Source: Kaistia defluvii
Lineage (GTDB): Bacteria; Pseudomonadota; Alphaproteobacteria; Rhizobiales; Kaistiaceae
Length of the DNA stretch: 64,000 nucleotides
Direction of reading: 5' to 3'
Assembly: GCF_026343955.1 (NCBI RefSeq)
Contig: NZ_JAPKNI010000005.1
Location: 186,001-250,000, forward strand
Below the pieces are notes generated by a model. It was not told the DNA's origin. It ran no database searches and saw nothing but the letters and a program-made list of their open reading frames with translations. Positions 33,071 through 42,148 of this stretch are shown in pieces (the stretch's first letter is position 1; each line of letters opens with the position of its first letter). The position numbers and the translations under genes are program-made.

Positions 33071-34006
33071 CTATCCCGCGTCGGCCACGGAACCGACCGG
33101 ATCGGCAAAGGCCTGCACGTGATTGCGGCCAGAGACCTTGGCCTGATAGAGCGCCTCGTCGGCCCGGCGGTAGAAATCGCTGAGCGCCTCGCCGGGCCGG
33201 CTGGAGGTTATGCCGGCCGAGAAGGTGTAGTGGAAGTCGGGATCCTGCACCAGCGGACGCGACAGGCGGACCACGGCCAGCATGCGCTCCAGGATCAGAC
33301 AGGCATGTTCGAGCGAGGTGTCCGGGAAAGTAAGCGCGAACTCCTCCCCGCCCATGCGGCCGAACGAATCCGAACGACGCAACTGGCCCTCGATCAGCTT
33401 GGAAAAGTCCTGCAGCACGAGGTCGCCCGTCTGGTGACCGAATCGGTCGTTGACCAGCTTGAAATTGTCGAGGTCGATGACGGCGAGACAGCCCATGCGC
33501 CCGAGTGTCTGGTGATCGACAAGGACCTGCTCGATCCGCGCCGTCAGGAAGCGTCGGTTGGCGACCCCCGTGAGATCGTCGGTATAGGACGCCTTGATGG
33601 CAAGGTCGCGATCCTGACGAATCTCGCGTTCCTCGACGCGAAGGCTCGTGATGTCGCTGGCGATGCAGAGCATCCAGCCATCGCTTTCCACCGTCTCCGT
33701 CATCCAGAGCCAGCGCCCGTCATGCAGGTCGGTCTCGAAAGCGCGGAATCCGGTCTTGCCCCGCCGGGAAAGCGTCGAACTTAGCCAGACCTCGAAATCG
33801 GGAACACACAGGACCGTGCCACGGCCAAGGTCATGATTGCGACGCATGAGTTCGGCCCAGCTCGGCGATTCGTCGGGTTCGATGAAATAGGCGCTACGGA
33901 AAGCCCGATTGGCATAGCGAATACGATCAAAGCCATCATAGATCGCGACCAGCACGTCCGAGGCATCGTAGAGCTGTACAACTCTCGAAATGACACTCAC
34001 GTCCAA
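33071..34006 (-). CDS. PAS-GGDEF diguanylate cyclase
   Basis: A soluble signalling protein of about 311 residues. Residues about 5-125 are a PAS sensor (VAIYDGFDRIRYANRAF). After a coiled linker a GGDEF domain follows, with the active-site motif GGEEF at 219-223 and the product-inhibition RxxD site as RRSD at 210-213, so it should make cyclic di-GMP under feedback control. The start is uncertain: TTG at 34006 has GGAG eight bases upstream and begins just before the PAS domain; an ATG at 34111 would add 35 Arg-rich residues. Not part of any sugar operon. Confidence 0.85.
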   Translation of the reverse strand: MDVSVISRVVQLYDASDVLVAIYDGFDRIRYANRAFRSAYFIEPDESPSWAELMRRNHDLGRGTVLCVPDFEVWLSSTLSRRGKTGFRAFETDLHDGRWLWMTETVESDGWMLCIASDITSLRVEEREIRQDRDLAIKASYTDDLTGVANRRFLTARIEQVLVDHQTLGRMGCLAVIDLDNFKLVNDRFGHQTGDLVLQDFSKLIEGQLRRSDSFGRMGGEEFALTFPDTSLEHACLILERMLAVVRLSRPLVQDPDFHYTFSAGITSSRPGEALSDFYRRADEALYQAKVSGRNHVQAFADPVGSVADAG

Positions 34007-34175
34007 GCCAACGTCTCCACCGCTCCCCCGTCGTGCCGTTCTTCGACGAAGTCGGCTCCGGACACGTGAACCTATCGCGCAAAGGTAGCGGAACTGGCAA
34101 CAAGGTTCCATCACCCTCTGGGGGAGATCCGGCGTGACCGGAGCGGTGGCGCAAAAGACGGGCGGGCTCCCTGGC

Positions 34176-35666
34176 TCAGGCCTGGGCGAAGGCGGCGGTC
34201 AGCACGTCGTTCTCCGTCAGCCTGTCATTGGCCGCGAGCATGGTCTGCCGTCCACGCGACAGCACCATGACGGTCGAGGCAAGCGCGAGAACCTCCGGCA
34301 GTTCGGAGGAAACAAAGATGACGCTCATCCCCTTCTTCGCCAGATCCTGCACCTGCCTGTAGATATCCGCCTTGGTCCGAACGTCGACCCCATGCGTCGG
34401 CTCGTCGAGGAACAGGATTTCCGGTTCGGAAGCGAGGCAGCGGGCGAAGATCACCTTCTGCTGATTGCCGCCCGACAGGCGGCGCACCGGCTGCTGCGGC
34501 CCTTCGCTGACGATGCCCAGCGAATCGCGGAACCGGGCGAACAGGGATTTCTCCCCGCCGAGATCGAGGATGGCGCCCTGCTTCTGGCGCCGGGCCACGG
34601 CGACATTCTCCGCCAGCGAAAGGCTCGGCAGGATGCCGTTGGTCTTGCGCCCCTCGGGCAGCAACGCCAGTCCGCTCTGCCAGGCCTGCGTCGAATTGAC
34701 CGGCACGATCCCGTCCGGCCGCGTGATCCTACCCGCCGCAAGGGGCCGAATGCCGCAGAGCAGTTCGAGCAACTCGGTCCGGCCGGCGCCGACCAAGCCG
34801 AAGATGCCAAGGATCTCGCCTTTGCGCAGCGCGAAGGAAATGGGCCCCACGCGCCCCTTGTCCGCGATCGCCTCCGCTTTCAGCCGCACCGGCGCCCCGG
34901 CCGAAATGGCCGGCTTGTCCAGCGCATCGAAGGTGAAGGCCCGTCCGGTCATGTCGGCGATGATGCCGGCTCGCGTCGTCTGGCTCACCGGACGGTCGCC
35001 GACCACCCGGCCGTCGCGCAGCACGACCACGCGGTCCGAAATGGCGAACACTTCGTCGAAGCGGTGGCTGATGAAGATGATGGCGACGCCGTGAGCGCGT
35101 AGGTCGCGCACGATGGCGAACAGGGCCTCGGCCTCATGCGGCGTCAGCGAGGCCGTCGGCTCGTCCAGGATCAGCAGCCGGGCATTGCGCGCCAGCGCCT
35201 TGGCGATCTCGACGATCTGCTGCTCCGCCGTCGACAGCGAGCCCGCCTCGACGCGCGGATCGATATGCGCCGCGCCGACCCGGGCGAGCAACTCGCGCGC
35301 CTTGGCGGCGAGCGACTTGCGGTCGATGACGCCGGATCTGCCGGTCCTGTAGTCTCCGATGAACAGATTCTCCATCACCGACAGCGAGGAGATCAGAGAC
35401 AGTTCCTGGTGGATATGGATGATGCCGGCGTCGAGCGCCGAGCGCGTATCGCGGAACACCGTCTCCGCGCCATTCCAGACGATCGTGCCGGCATCGCGCG
35501 GCAGCGCGCCCGACAGGATGTTGACGAAGGTCGACTTGCCGGCGCCGTTCTCGCCCAGAAGCGCGACCACCTGCCCGGCCGAGATATCGAAATCGACCCC
35601 ATGCAGGACGCGGTTCTGGTCGAAGGATTTGGCGATGCCACGGGCGGAAAGAAGACAATCGGTCAT
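34176..35666 (-). CDS. CUT2 sugar ABC transporter ATP-binding protein (ABC4)
   Basis: A 496-residue RbsA-type double ATPase. Domain 1: GENGAGKST at 38-46, signature LSTAEQQIVEIAKAL, Walker B LLILDEPTASL. Domain 2: GLVGAGRTE in place of Walker A, LSGGNQQKVIFARCL, ILFLDEPTHGVD. Last gene of the long minus-strand run that starts near 50.1 kb and partner of the binding protein at 35739 and the permease at 36790. The ATG at 35666 is the likely start; an upstream in-frame start at 35720 would cover the hairpin after the binding-protein gene. Confidence 0.9.
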   Translation of the reverse strand: MTDCLLSARGIAKSFDQNRVLHGVDFDISAGQVVALLGENGAGKSTFVNILSGALPRDAGTIVWNGAETVFRDTRSALDAGIIHIHQELSLISSLSVMENLFIGDYRTGRSGVIDRKSLAAKARELLARVGAAHIDPRVEAGSLSTAEQQIVEIAKALARNARLLILDEPTASLTPHEAEALFAIVRDLRAHGVAIIFISHRFDEVFAISDRVVVLRDGRVVGDRPVSQTTRAGIIADMTGRAFTFDALDKPAISAGAPVRLKAEAIADKGRVGPISFALRKGEILGIFGLVGAGRTELLELLCGIRPLAAGRITRPDGIVPVNSTQAWQSGLALLPEGRKTNGILPSLSLAENVAVARRQKQGAILDLGGEKSLFARFRDSLGIVSEGPQQPVRRLSGGNQQKVIFARCLASEPEILFLDEPTHGVDVRTKADIYRQVQDLAKKGMSVIFVSSELPEVLALASTVMVLSRGRQTMLAANDRLTENDVLTAAFAQA

Positions 35667-35690
35667 GGGGTTCTCGAATCCGGAGACGGG

Positions 35691-35714
35691 GCCTCCCCCG
35701 CGTGCGGGAGAGGC
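35691..35714 (-). repeat. Hairpin after the ABC4 binding-protein gene
   Basis: GCCTCCCCCGC and GCGGGAGAGGC pair as an 11-bp stem with one mismatch and a 2-base apex, directly downstream of the binding-protein stop on the minus strand. Same placement as in the other importer operons. Confidence 0.5.
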
Positions 35715-35738
35715 GTGCATTGGAGGGGCGGAACGCGT

Positions 35739-36740
35739 TTACGTCTTGGCGCCCTTGCCGAGCGCCACCGGCGCGTCGACGGCGATATCGGCCGGATAGG
35801 TCGCGCCGAAGGCGATCATGTTGTGCAGCATGACGAGGCTGTCGAAGGCCTGGCGCGCCGGCGCCTGGTCGATCAGCGCAAGGATCTCGCCGCCATCCTT
35901 GTACTGCTGCTTCTCCGGCAGGTCGTCATAGCCGACGACGCCGACCTTGCCGGTCGCCTTGGCGTCGCGCACGGCCTTGGCCGCCGCTTCCGAACCGCCG
36001 GCCGTAACATAGAGGATCGACAGGTCGGGGTTGGAGGTCATGACGTCGGTCGCCTGCGAATAGGCGGTGGCGTCGTCGTCCTTGCATTCGAACGGCCCGA
36101 CAATGGTGATGTCGGGGTAGTTCTTCTTCAGCAGGTCGAGCGCGCCGTTCATGCGGGCGTCGTGCTGGGCCGCGCCGAGATAGCCGGTGATGACGGCGAC
36201 CTTGCCCTTGCCGCCGGTCTGCTTGGCGATGAACTCGCCGGCCTTGGCGCCGGCGTCATAGGCGAGCATGCCGATCGAGACGTTGCGGTTCGACTTTTCG
36301 GCGGAATCGGCGATGAAGGAGATGAACGGCACGCCTTCGGCGACGACCTCGTTCACCTTGGCGACGGTGCCGTCGAAGATCGGCACGGCGGCGATACCGT
36401 CATACTGCTTGGTCAGCGCACCGTCGATGCCGGCGACCATCACCTCGGCGGTCAGGCCGGTGCCGAGCTGGATGTAGTCGACCGTGGTGTTGAGCGGCTT
36501 CAGATATTCGGTGGCGGCAGCGATCCCCTTGTCGGCGGCTTCCCAGAAGGATGAGCCCTGGAACGACAGAACGGCGAGGCGAAGCGGCTTGGGCGCCGGG
36601 CCCTGGGCGGCGACGGTACCGCCAACGGCCTTGGCGCCTTCAGAGAGCGTGGCCTCGGCCAGGGCGAAGCCCGGCACGAGCGGCAGCGCCAGGCCGGCTG
36701 CCGAGAGCATCAGGAAGCGGCGACGATCGAATGTAGTCAT
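35739..36740 (-). CDS. Sugar-binding protein with Tat-type signal (ABC4)
   Basis: A 333-residue Peripla_BP_4 protein. The N-terminus TTFDRRRFLMLSAAG has a twin-arginine-like motif followed by a hydrophobic stretch and ALAEA cleavage region, so it may be exported folded through Tat. The mature protein has FQGSSFWEAADKGIAAA and VGVVGYDDLPEKQQYKDGG, typical of sugar-binding lobes. GGAGGAAA precedes the start. It follows the permease gene and precedes the ATPase, an unusual gene order. Ligand unknown. Confidence 0.87.
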   Translation of the reverse strand: MTTFDRRRFLMLSAAGLALPLVPGFALAEATLSEGAKAVGGTVAAQGPAPKPLRLAVLSFQGSSFWEAADKGIAAATEYLKPLNTTVDYIQLGTGLTAEVMVAGIDGALTKQYDGIAAVPIFDGTVAKVNEVVAEGVPFISFIADSAEKSNRNVSIGMLAYDAGAKAGEFIAKQTGGKGKVAVITGYLGAAQHDARMNGALDLLKKNYPDITIVGPFECKDDDATAYSQATDVMTSNPDLSILYVTAGGSEAAAKAVRDAKATGKVGVVGYDDLPEKQQYKDGGEILALIDQAPARQAFDSLVMLHNMIAFGATYPADIAVDAPVALGKGAKT

Positions 36741-36789
36741 GGTTTCCTCCAGAGTTGAGCTTGGTAGTGGGGCGGCCGTTCGGACCGCC

Positions 36790-37743
36790 TCAGTCTTCTT
36801 CGGTGCGGCGGTTCAGGCTGTCCGCGCCGACGGCGAGGATGACGACCAGACCAATGGTGATGGTCTGCCAGTAGCCGGAGACGTTGAGCAGGACGAACGC
36901 GTTGCGCAGCAGGCCGATCAGCGCCGCGCCGATGACGACGCCGCCAATCGAGCCGCGCCCCCCGGCCAACGCGACACCGCCCAGGATGACCGCGGCGATG
37001 ACATCGAGCTCGTAGCCGAGGCCGAGATTGGGGTTGGCGTTGGTCAGCATGCCGCCGAGCAGCAGTCCGCCGAGGCCGGCCAGGCTGCCCGAGACGGTGA
37101 AGACGAGGATCCGCGTCTTCGCCACGTCGATGCCGGCAAGGCGCGCGGCGCGGGCATTGTCGCCGACCGCATAGACATTGCGCCCCCAGCGCGTTCGCGT
37201 CGCGAACAGCCAGACGAGGATCGTCAGCGCCACCAGCAGGATGAACTGCACCGGCAGCCCGCCGATCTTGCCGTAGCCCAGAAACGCCGCCCAATTGTCG
37301 AAGCGCTGCGGATTGCCGTTGGTGATCAGCAGCGCCGCGCCGCGCGCGATCGACAGCGTGCCGAGCGTGGTGATGAACGGGTTGATCCGGAGCTTGGTGA
37401 TCAGCACGCCATTGGTGAAGCCGATCGCCATGCCGATGCCGATCGCGCCGACAATGCCCAGCGACGGCATGCCGGTGGTGGCCGACACGATCGCGCCGGT
37501 GACGGCCGACAGGCCGATCACCGAACCGACGGACAGATCGATGCCGCCGGCGATGATCACCAGCGCCTGGCCCAGCGCGACGATGCCGACAACGGAGATC
37601 TGGCGCGCCACGTTGGAGAGGTTGCGCCCGGTCAGGAAGAACTCGCTGGCGAAGGTCAGGCCGAGAAAGACGAGAATGAGCATCGCGAGAACGGTCGCCT
37701 CGCGGCGCGTCCGCACGAAGCGGATAACGGTAGCAGCGGTCAT
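36790..37743 (-). CDS. CUT2 sugar ABC transporter permease (ABC4)
   Basis: A 317-residue RbsC-like permease with IIAGGIDLSVGSVIGLS near residue 65 and VALAGGRGSIGGVVIGA near 260. Hydrophobic almost throughout, with about eight to ten membrane segments. Only three bases separate its start from the stop of the upstream crotonase gene, so it is co-transcribed with CoA-dependent enzymes. Works with the binding protein and ATPase immediately downstream. Confidence 0.9.
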   Translation of the reverse strand: MTAATVIRFVRTRREATVLAMLILVFLGLTFASEFFLTGRNLSNVARQISVVGIVALGQALVIIAGGIDLSVGSVIGLSAVTGAIVSATTGMPSLGIVGAIGIGMAIGFTNGVLITKLRINPFITTLGTLSIARGAALLITNGNPQRFDNWAAFLGYGKIGGLPVQFILLVALTILVWLFATRTRWGRNVYAVGDNARAARLAGIDVAKTRILVFTVSGSLAGLGGLLLGGMLTNANPNLGLGYELDVIAAVILGGVALAGGRGSIGGVVIGAALIGLLRNAFVLLNVSGYWQTITIGLVVILAVGADSLNRRTEED

Positions 37744-37746
37744 GGA

Positions 37747-38517
37747 TCAGCGTCTCTTGAAGGTGGGCTGGCGCTTTTCCTTGAAGGCGGCGCGGCCTTC
37801 GGCGGCGTCTTCGGTGGCGAAGCAGATGGTCTGCAGGTCGCGCTCGTAGTGGATCGCCTGCTCCTGCGGCATGGTGAACGCCGCCTGCAGGTTGAGCTTC
37901 GCCGTTTCGGCCGCGATCGGCGCCCGGCTGGCGATTACATCGGCGAGGGCGCGGGCCCGCGCCAGAAGATGGGCCTGCGGCACCACTTCCGACACCAGAC
38001 CCCAGGCAAGCGCCTTTTCCGCCGGGATCGGATCGCCGGTCATGATCATCAAGGCCGCATTCGACGGGCCGACCGAATGGGCGAGGAAGGTCGCCATTCC
38101 GCCACCGCCGATCCAGCCGAGCTTGATTTCCGGCGCGGCGAACTGCGCATTCTCCGACGCGATGCGGATATCGCAGGAGAGCGAGGTTTCCAGCCCGCCG
38201 CCGAAGGCATAGCCGTTGACCGCCGCGATGGTCGGCTTCAGCAGTTTGCGGATCGCGTCGCAGTAATCGGCGCGATTGCGGAACTGCCAGGGCGAGGCGT
38301 AGGTGTCGAGCTCCTTGATGTCGGAGCCAGCGCAGAACGCCCGCTCGCCGGCGCCGGTGACGATGACGACGCGGATCGTGTCGCTGTCATTGCATTCCTG
38401 CACCGCGGCGACGATCGCCTTCGACATCTCCGGCGTGACGGCATTGAGCTTGGCCGGCCGGTTCAAGGTGATGGTCGCGACGTGGCCGTCGACGGTGAAG
38501 AGGATGTCGTCGGTCAT
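37747..38517 (-). CDS. Enoyl-CoA hydratase/isomerase (crotonase) family protein
   Basis: A 256-residue crotonase. The CoA and oxyanion-hole regions are clear: FCAGSDIKELD near residue 60 and NGYAFGGGLETSLSCDIRIA near 100. The first catalytic Glu of hydratases appears kept in FAAPEIKLG near 130. The second, usually 20 residues later, falls where this protein has hydrophobic residues, so a variant reaction (isomerase or CaiD-like dehydratase) is possible. It overlaps the CoA-transferase gene by four bases and precedes a sugar permease by three, so it is tightly built into a transport operon. Confidence 0.86.
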   Translation of the reverse strand: MTDDILFTVDGHVATITLNRPAKLNAVTPEMSKAIVAAVQECNDSDTIRVVIVTGAGERAFCAGSDIKELDTYASPWQFRNRADYCDAIRKLLKPTIAAVNGYAFGGGLETSLSCDIRIASENAQFAAPEIKLGWIGGGGMATFLAHSVGPSNAALMIMTGDPIPAEKALAWGLVSEVVPQAHLLARARALADVIASRAPIAAETAKLNLQAAFTMPQEQAIHYERDLQTICFATEDAAEGRAAFKEKRQPTFKRR

Positions 38518-39707
38518 GCCGAGCCCTCGCTGACGGCGCCCTTGGCGATCAGATCATTGATGGTGGCTTCATCCAGCCCTGCTTCCGCGAGAACGGCCCG
38601 CGTATGCTCGCCGGTCAGCGGCGCGCCGCGCTCGACGGTCGAGGGCGTCTTGGAGAACTTGATCGCGAAGCCCGGCGTCTTCACATGGCCTTCCGTCGGA
38701 TGGTCATATTCGACGAAGGTGCCGTTGTGCTTGATCTGCTCGTCCTCGACGAGATCGGCATAGCCATAGACCGGGCCGCACCAGATATCCGCCGCGCGCA
38801 GCAGTTCCAGCCATTCGGCCGAGGACTTCGTCTTCAGCTTCTCGCGCGTCTTGGCGAAGATCTCGTCGCGCTTCTCCCAGGTGTCGACCTCGTCGTCCAT
38901 GGTGAGGAAGCTGTCCTCGCCAATCACCGCGCCGAGCGTGGCGAGCTTCGGGAACGAGACGATGATGAAGCCATCGGTAGTGGCAAACGCACCGTATGGC
39001 GCGCGGATATAGACATGCGCATGCGGCTCGGCCGACCGGGTCTGCGGCTTGCCGGCGACGGTGAAGACCGAGAGCTCCTGCATCTGGATCGTGGTGATCG
39101 CGTCCAGCATGTTGACCTGGACGAGTTGCCCCTCGCCCGTCCGCTCGCGATGCAGCAGCGCCGCCAGCGCGCCCTCGAAGGCGGTGTAGGCGGTGATCGC
39201 ATCGACCAGATACTGGCCGGCGGGTGTCGGCGGCTCGCCCTCGCGGCCGGTCGACAGCATGGCGCCCGACATGCCCTGAAGCACCAGATCCTGCCCCGGA
39301 CGGTTCAGATAGGGGCCGTCCTCGCCATAGCCCGAGATCGAGACATAGATCAGCTTCGGATTGATCTTGGACAAGCTCTCGTAATCGACGCCGAGACGCT
39401 TGGCGACACCGGGACGGTAGTTCTGCAGGAAGACGTCGGCCGTCTTCACCAGTTCGAGCAGCATCGCCTTGCCGTCGGGATTCTTCAGGTCGATGGCGAG
39501 CGAGCGCTTGTTGCGGTTGAGCGACAGGAACGAGACGTTGACCTTGTTGCCGCGCGCGCCGCCGGCCGCGACATGGCGCTGCCATTCGCCGTTGATCGGC
39601 TCGACCTTGACGACATCGGCGCCGAGATCACCCAGACGCTGCGCCGCGAAAGGCCCGGCCATGGCGATCGAGCAGTCGAGTACGCGGTACCCGGAGAGAA
39701 TGCCCAT
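38514..39707 (-). CDS. CaiB/BaiF family (class III) CoA-transferase
   Basis: A 397-residue CoA-transferase with the family N-terminus YRVLDCSIAMAGPFAAQRLGDLGADVVKVEP and LNRNKRSLAIDLKNPDG; the likely nucleophile Asp is in YLVDAITAYTAFEGAL near residue 165. It would move CoA from a donor onto a carboxylic acid. Paired by a four-base overlap with a crotonase, as caiB is paired with caiD in carnitine metabolism, so the pair could activate and then hydrate or dehydrate an acid. The start is ATG at 39707; a TTG one codon earlier is possible. Confidence 0.88.
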   Translation of the reverse strand: MGILSGYRVLDCSIAMAGPFAAQRLGDLGADVVKVEPINGEWQRHVAAGGARGNKVNVSFLSLNRNKRSLAIDLKNPDGKAMLLELVKTADVFLQNYRPGVAKRLGVDYESLSKINPKLIYVSISGYGEDGPYLNRPGQDLVLQGMSGAMLSTGREGEPPTPAGQYLVDAITAYTAFEGALAALLHRERTGEGQLVQVNMLDAITTIQMQELSVFTVAGKPQTRSAEPHAHVYIRAPYGAFATTDGFIIVSFPKLATLGAVIGEDSFLTMDDEVDTWEKRDEIFAKTREKLKTKSSAEWLELLRAADIWCGPVYGYADLVEDEQIKHNGTFVEYDHPTEGHVKTPGFAIKFSKTPSTVERGAPLTGEHTRAVLAEAGLDEATINDLIAKGAVSEGSA

Positions 39708-39876
39708 CAATCAAAATCCCTTAATAGTCGCGGCCGTGAGACGGCTTGGGAATGCGCCAGGCCGAGTCGGCTGGCGTGGCTATCGAGAACCGGAGCGGAG
39801 CGGACGTCGGTCCGTGAGCACCGGAAGCGCAGCGAGCCGCGCCAGACGGCCGGCATGGTAGCGTTCACAGGCTGTC

Positions 39877-40629
39877 TCACGTCATCCACCAGCCGCCATC
39901 GACGTTCAGCGTCTGGCCGGTGACGAAGCCGGCGCTTTCGGAGGCGAAGAAGATCAGCGCGTTGGCGATATCGGCCGGCTCACCCCGGCGCTTGACGGCC
40001 TGCCGATCGAGGACATGGCGGTTGTAGCCCTCGGGATCGGGATGGATCTTTTCCGCATCGGTCGGGAAGGCGCCGGGCGAGATCGCATTGACCGTCACGC
40101 CATAGGGGCCGAACTCGCGCGCCCACGCCCGCGTCAGCCCGACCAGAGCGCCCTTCGACTGGATGTAGGGCGACAGGTTGGCCCAACCGCCGGAGAGCGT
40201 CACGCTGGCGATGTTGATGATGCGGCCAAAACCCTTGGCCCGCATCGACGGCAGTGCGACCTGCACGCAGACGATGCCGGCGTCGACATTGATGCGCTGG
40301 ACCGCCTGATGCTCCTCGATCGAATATTCCTCGAACGGCTTTGACGGGTAGATCGCGGCATTGTTGATGACGATGTCGAACCCGCCAACCTCGGCCGAGA
40401 GCGCTTCGAGCGACGTCCGCAGCCCCCCGAGATCGGAAAGATCGAGCGCCTTGAAAACGAGCCTGTCGAGGCCGCGCTCGCGGGCCGCCGCCTTCAGGGC
40501 CTCACCCTTGGCCGGATCATTGTCGATGGCGACGACGGTGGCGCCGGCCTCCAGGAATGCTAGCGTCGCCGGCAGGCCGAGACCGCCCGCGGCGCCGGTG
40601 TAAAGGATGGTCTTGTTCTGGATAGTCAT
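39877..40629 (-). CDS. SDR family oxidoreductase
   Basis: A 250-residue classical SDR with intact motifs: TGAAGGLG near 11-18, NNAA near 88, the Ser of NIASVTLSGG near 138 and YIQSK near 150, and C-terminal TLNVDGGWWMT. It lies in the long minus-strand run between the DUF4432 gene and the CoA-transferase gene. It probably oxidises a sugar or hydroxy-acid intermediate. The 169 bases to the CoA-transferase start hold no gene. Confidence 0.87.
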   Translation of the reverse strand: MTIQNKTILYTGAAGGLGLPATLAFLEAGATVVAIDNDPAKGEALKAAARERGLDRLVFKALDLSDLGGLRTSLEALSAEVGGFDIVINNAAIYPSKPFEEYSIEEHQAVQRINVDAGIVCVQVALPSMRAKGFGRIINIASVTLSGGWANLSPYIQSKGALVGLTRAWAREFGPYGVTVNAISPGAFPTDAEKIHPDPEGYNRHVLDRQAVKRRGEPADIANALIFFASESAGFVTGQTLNVDGGWWMT

Positions 40630-40658
40630 CTGTCAGTTCCAAATATCGCAAATTCTGT

Positions 40659-40776
40659 CGTCGTCCCGGGCAAGCGCAGCGCGACCCGGGATCCATTCAG
40701 CCGTATCGCCGACAGGAAAGGCGCCGGATTCCCGACTGCGCGGCGGAATGGATCCCCGCCTTTGCGGGGATGACGA
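40659..40776. repeat. Dispersed palindromic repeat (CGTCATCCC-type), copy 1
   Basis: Starts CGTCGTCCCGGGC...GACCCGGGATCCATTCAG and ends GAATGGATCCCCGCC...GGGGATGACGACG, a long imperfect inverted structure. The same element recurs at 48222 and 51596. It lies between the SDR and DUF4432 genes, so may split or modulate the operon. Confidence 0.65.
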
Positions 40777-40806
40777 CGCGTTGGGAGCGACAGGCAGGAG
40801 CGCATC

Positions 40807-41985
40807 TCACCGCCCCCGGATCGGTCGATGATTGCCGGTCGGCGTCGGATATTCGTCCGTCGGCTGCACGGCGAGTCCGGCGATGCGCTGCTCCAGCGCG
40901 ACCGTCGCGTCCTTGCCGGCATGAATGCGGAACGTCGTGTCGTAGCGGCGCTCGTCGCCATGATCGAGCCAGATCAGCTCGTTGTGCTCGCGGGCGTAGG
41001 TCTGGCCCAGCACATGGTTGGTCGAGGGCTCCAGGCCGATCGCGTACTGGCCGGCCTGCAGGTTCTGCCATTCGAACTGGCAGGGGAACTGGTCCTTGCG
41101 GGTTTCGACCTCGAAGGCCAGGCCGAGACGGTCGTTGACGAGCGCCACCGGCACGAGGCCGTTGGCGTCGGCCTTCATCTCGTGCTGCCAGACCTGTTCA
41201 TGGAAGTTCTTCTGCGGCGCCGGCAGCGTGCGATAGCCAACGCCCTGCTTGCGGTAATCGGCGCCGGCATGGGCGGCCCAGACCACTTCCTCGATCGGCG
41301 CGACATAGCGGGCGCCCTCTTCCAGCAGCGGCGCGGCCGGATTGATGTGGTAGCAGTACATGTGCGGCGTCTTGTAGAAGCCGTGATTGACCACGCGGTC
41401 GGTGAGCTTGATCTCGTTGGAGCCGACCTTCGCCTCGATGCGGCGGATCAGGTGCAGGTCCTCGCCGAAAACGGTCGATTGCTGCACGACGCCTTCCGCC
41501 CAGAGCGTGCATTCGTCGCCGTCCCAGGCCTCGCCATAGCCCGTGAGCCGGGCCGGAATGGTGCCAACGCGGCCATGCAGCGAGTGCTTCACGGTCTTGC
41601 GCGGGCCGTAGACGTAACTATCGGCCGGCGCCTCATGCATGAACAGGATGTGGTCGAGACCGCATGTGACGAGCAGGCCGGAGAAGGACCGCATCCAGCC
41701 AAGGCCGCCCTCACCCTCATATTCATGCAGGAACGCATTGCGGAAGCCGGCGGGCGAATGCCAGCCGATCGAGGTTCCCTGATAGTCGAGATCGGCGATA
41801 TCCATCGCGCGATCGACCAGCACGGTGAAGCGCAGGCCGGACCCGGTGCGGAATTCGAGCATGCGGATGCCGCGTTCGACGCCGTCGCCCAGCGTCGTCA
41901 GCCGGACGCCCGCGAATTGCGACAGCATGCCGGAATGCTCCGCCAGTTCGCGCCGCGTAAAAGTCCGCCCGAAAAGTTGCACCAT
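40807..41985 (-). CDS. DUF4432 (aldose 1-epimerase-like) family protein
   Basis: A 392-residue cytoplasmic protein of the mutarotase superfamily subgroup DUF4432. Features: LTTLGDGVERGIRMLEFRTG near residue 30, FTVLVDRAMDIADLDYQG near 55, and YYCYHINPAAPLLEEGARY-like beta-sandwich strands near 215-230 with a conserved His. Members are usually encoded beside sugar catabolic genes and are thought to isomerise or bind sugars; no reaction is assigned here. The start at 41985 begins MVQLFGRTFTRREL; the upstream sequence is a repeat, not coding. Confidence 0.8.
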   Translation of the reverse strand: MVQLFGRTFTRRELAEHSGMLSQFAGVRLTTLGDGVERGIRMLEFRTGSGLRFTVLVDRAMDIADLDYQGTSIGWHSPAGFRNAFLHEYEGEGGLGWMRSFSGLLVTCGLDHILFMHEAPADSYVYGPRKTVKHSLHGRVGTIPARLTGYGEAWDGDECTLWAEGVVQQSTVFGEDLHLIRRIEAKVGSNEIKLTDRVVNHGFYKTPHMYCYHINPAAPLLEEGARYVAPIEEVVWAAHAGADYRKQGVGYRTLPAPQKNFHEQVWQHEMKADANGLVPVALVNDRLGLAFEVETRKDQFPCQFEWQNLQAGQYAIGLEPSTNHVLGQTYAREHNELIWLDHGDERRYDTTFRIHAGKDATVALEQRIAGLAVQPTDEYPTPTGNHRPIRGR

Positions 41986-42030
41986 GGTCGTGTCCTGATT
42001 GTCCTGTTTCGTAAAGAGCGAGGAGGCCCC

Positions 42031-42148
42031 GCCCGACCTCCCCCGCAAAAGCGGGAGAGGGCCATTCTGCCGGCGCACTTTCATCGACCTCGCGGCTTGG
42101 AAAGAGCGCCCCCTCTCCCGCTGGCGGGAGAGGGTTGGGGCGAGGGTC
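42031..42148. repeat. REP-like hairpin element, copy 1
   Basis: CCTCCCCCGC-aaaa-GCGGGAGAGG, a spacer with TTTCATCG, then CCCTCTCCCGC-tg-GCGGGAGAGGG and GAGGGTCTT. The same two-hairpin element occurs at 48341-48462. It runs right up to the stop codon of the TIM-barrel gene and separates it from DUF4432. Confidence 0.65.
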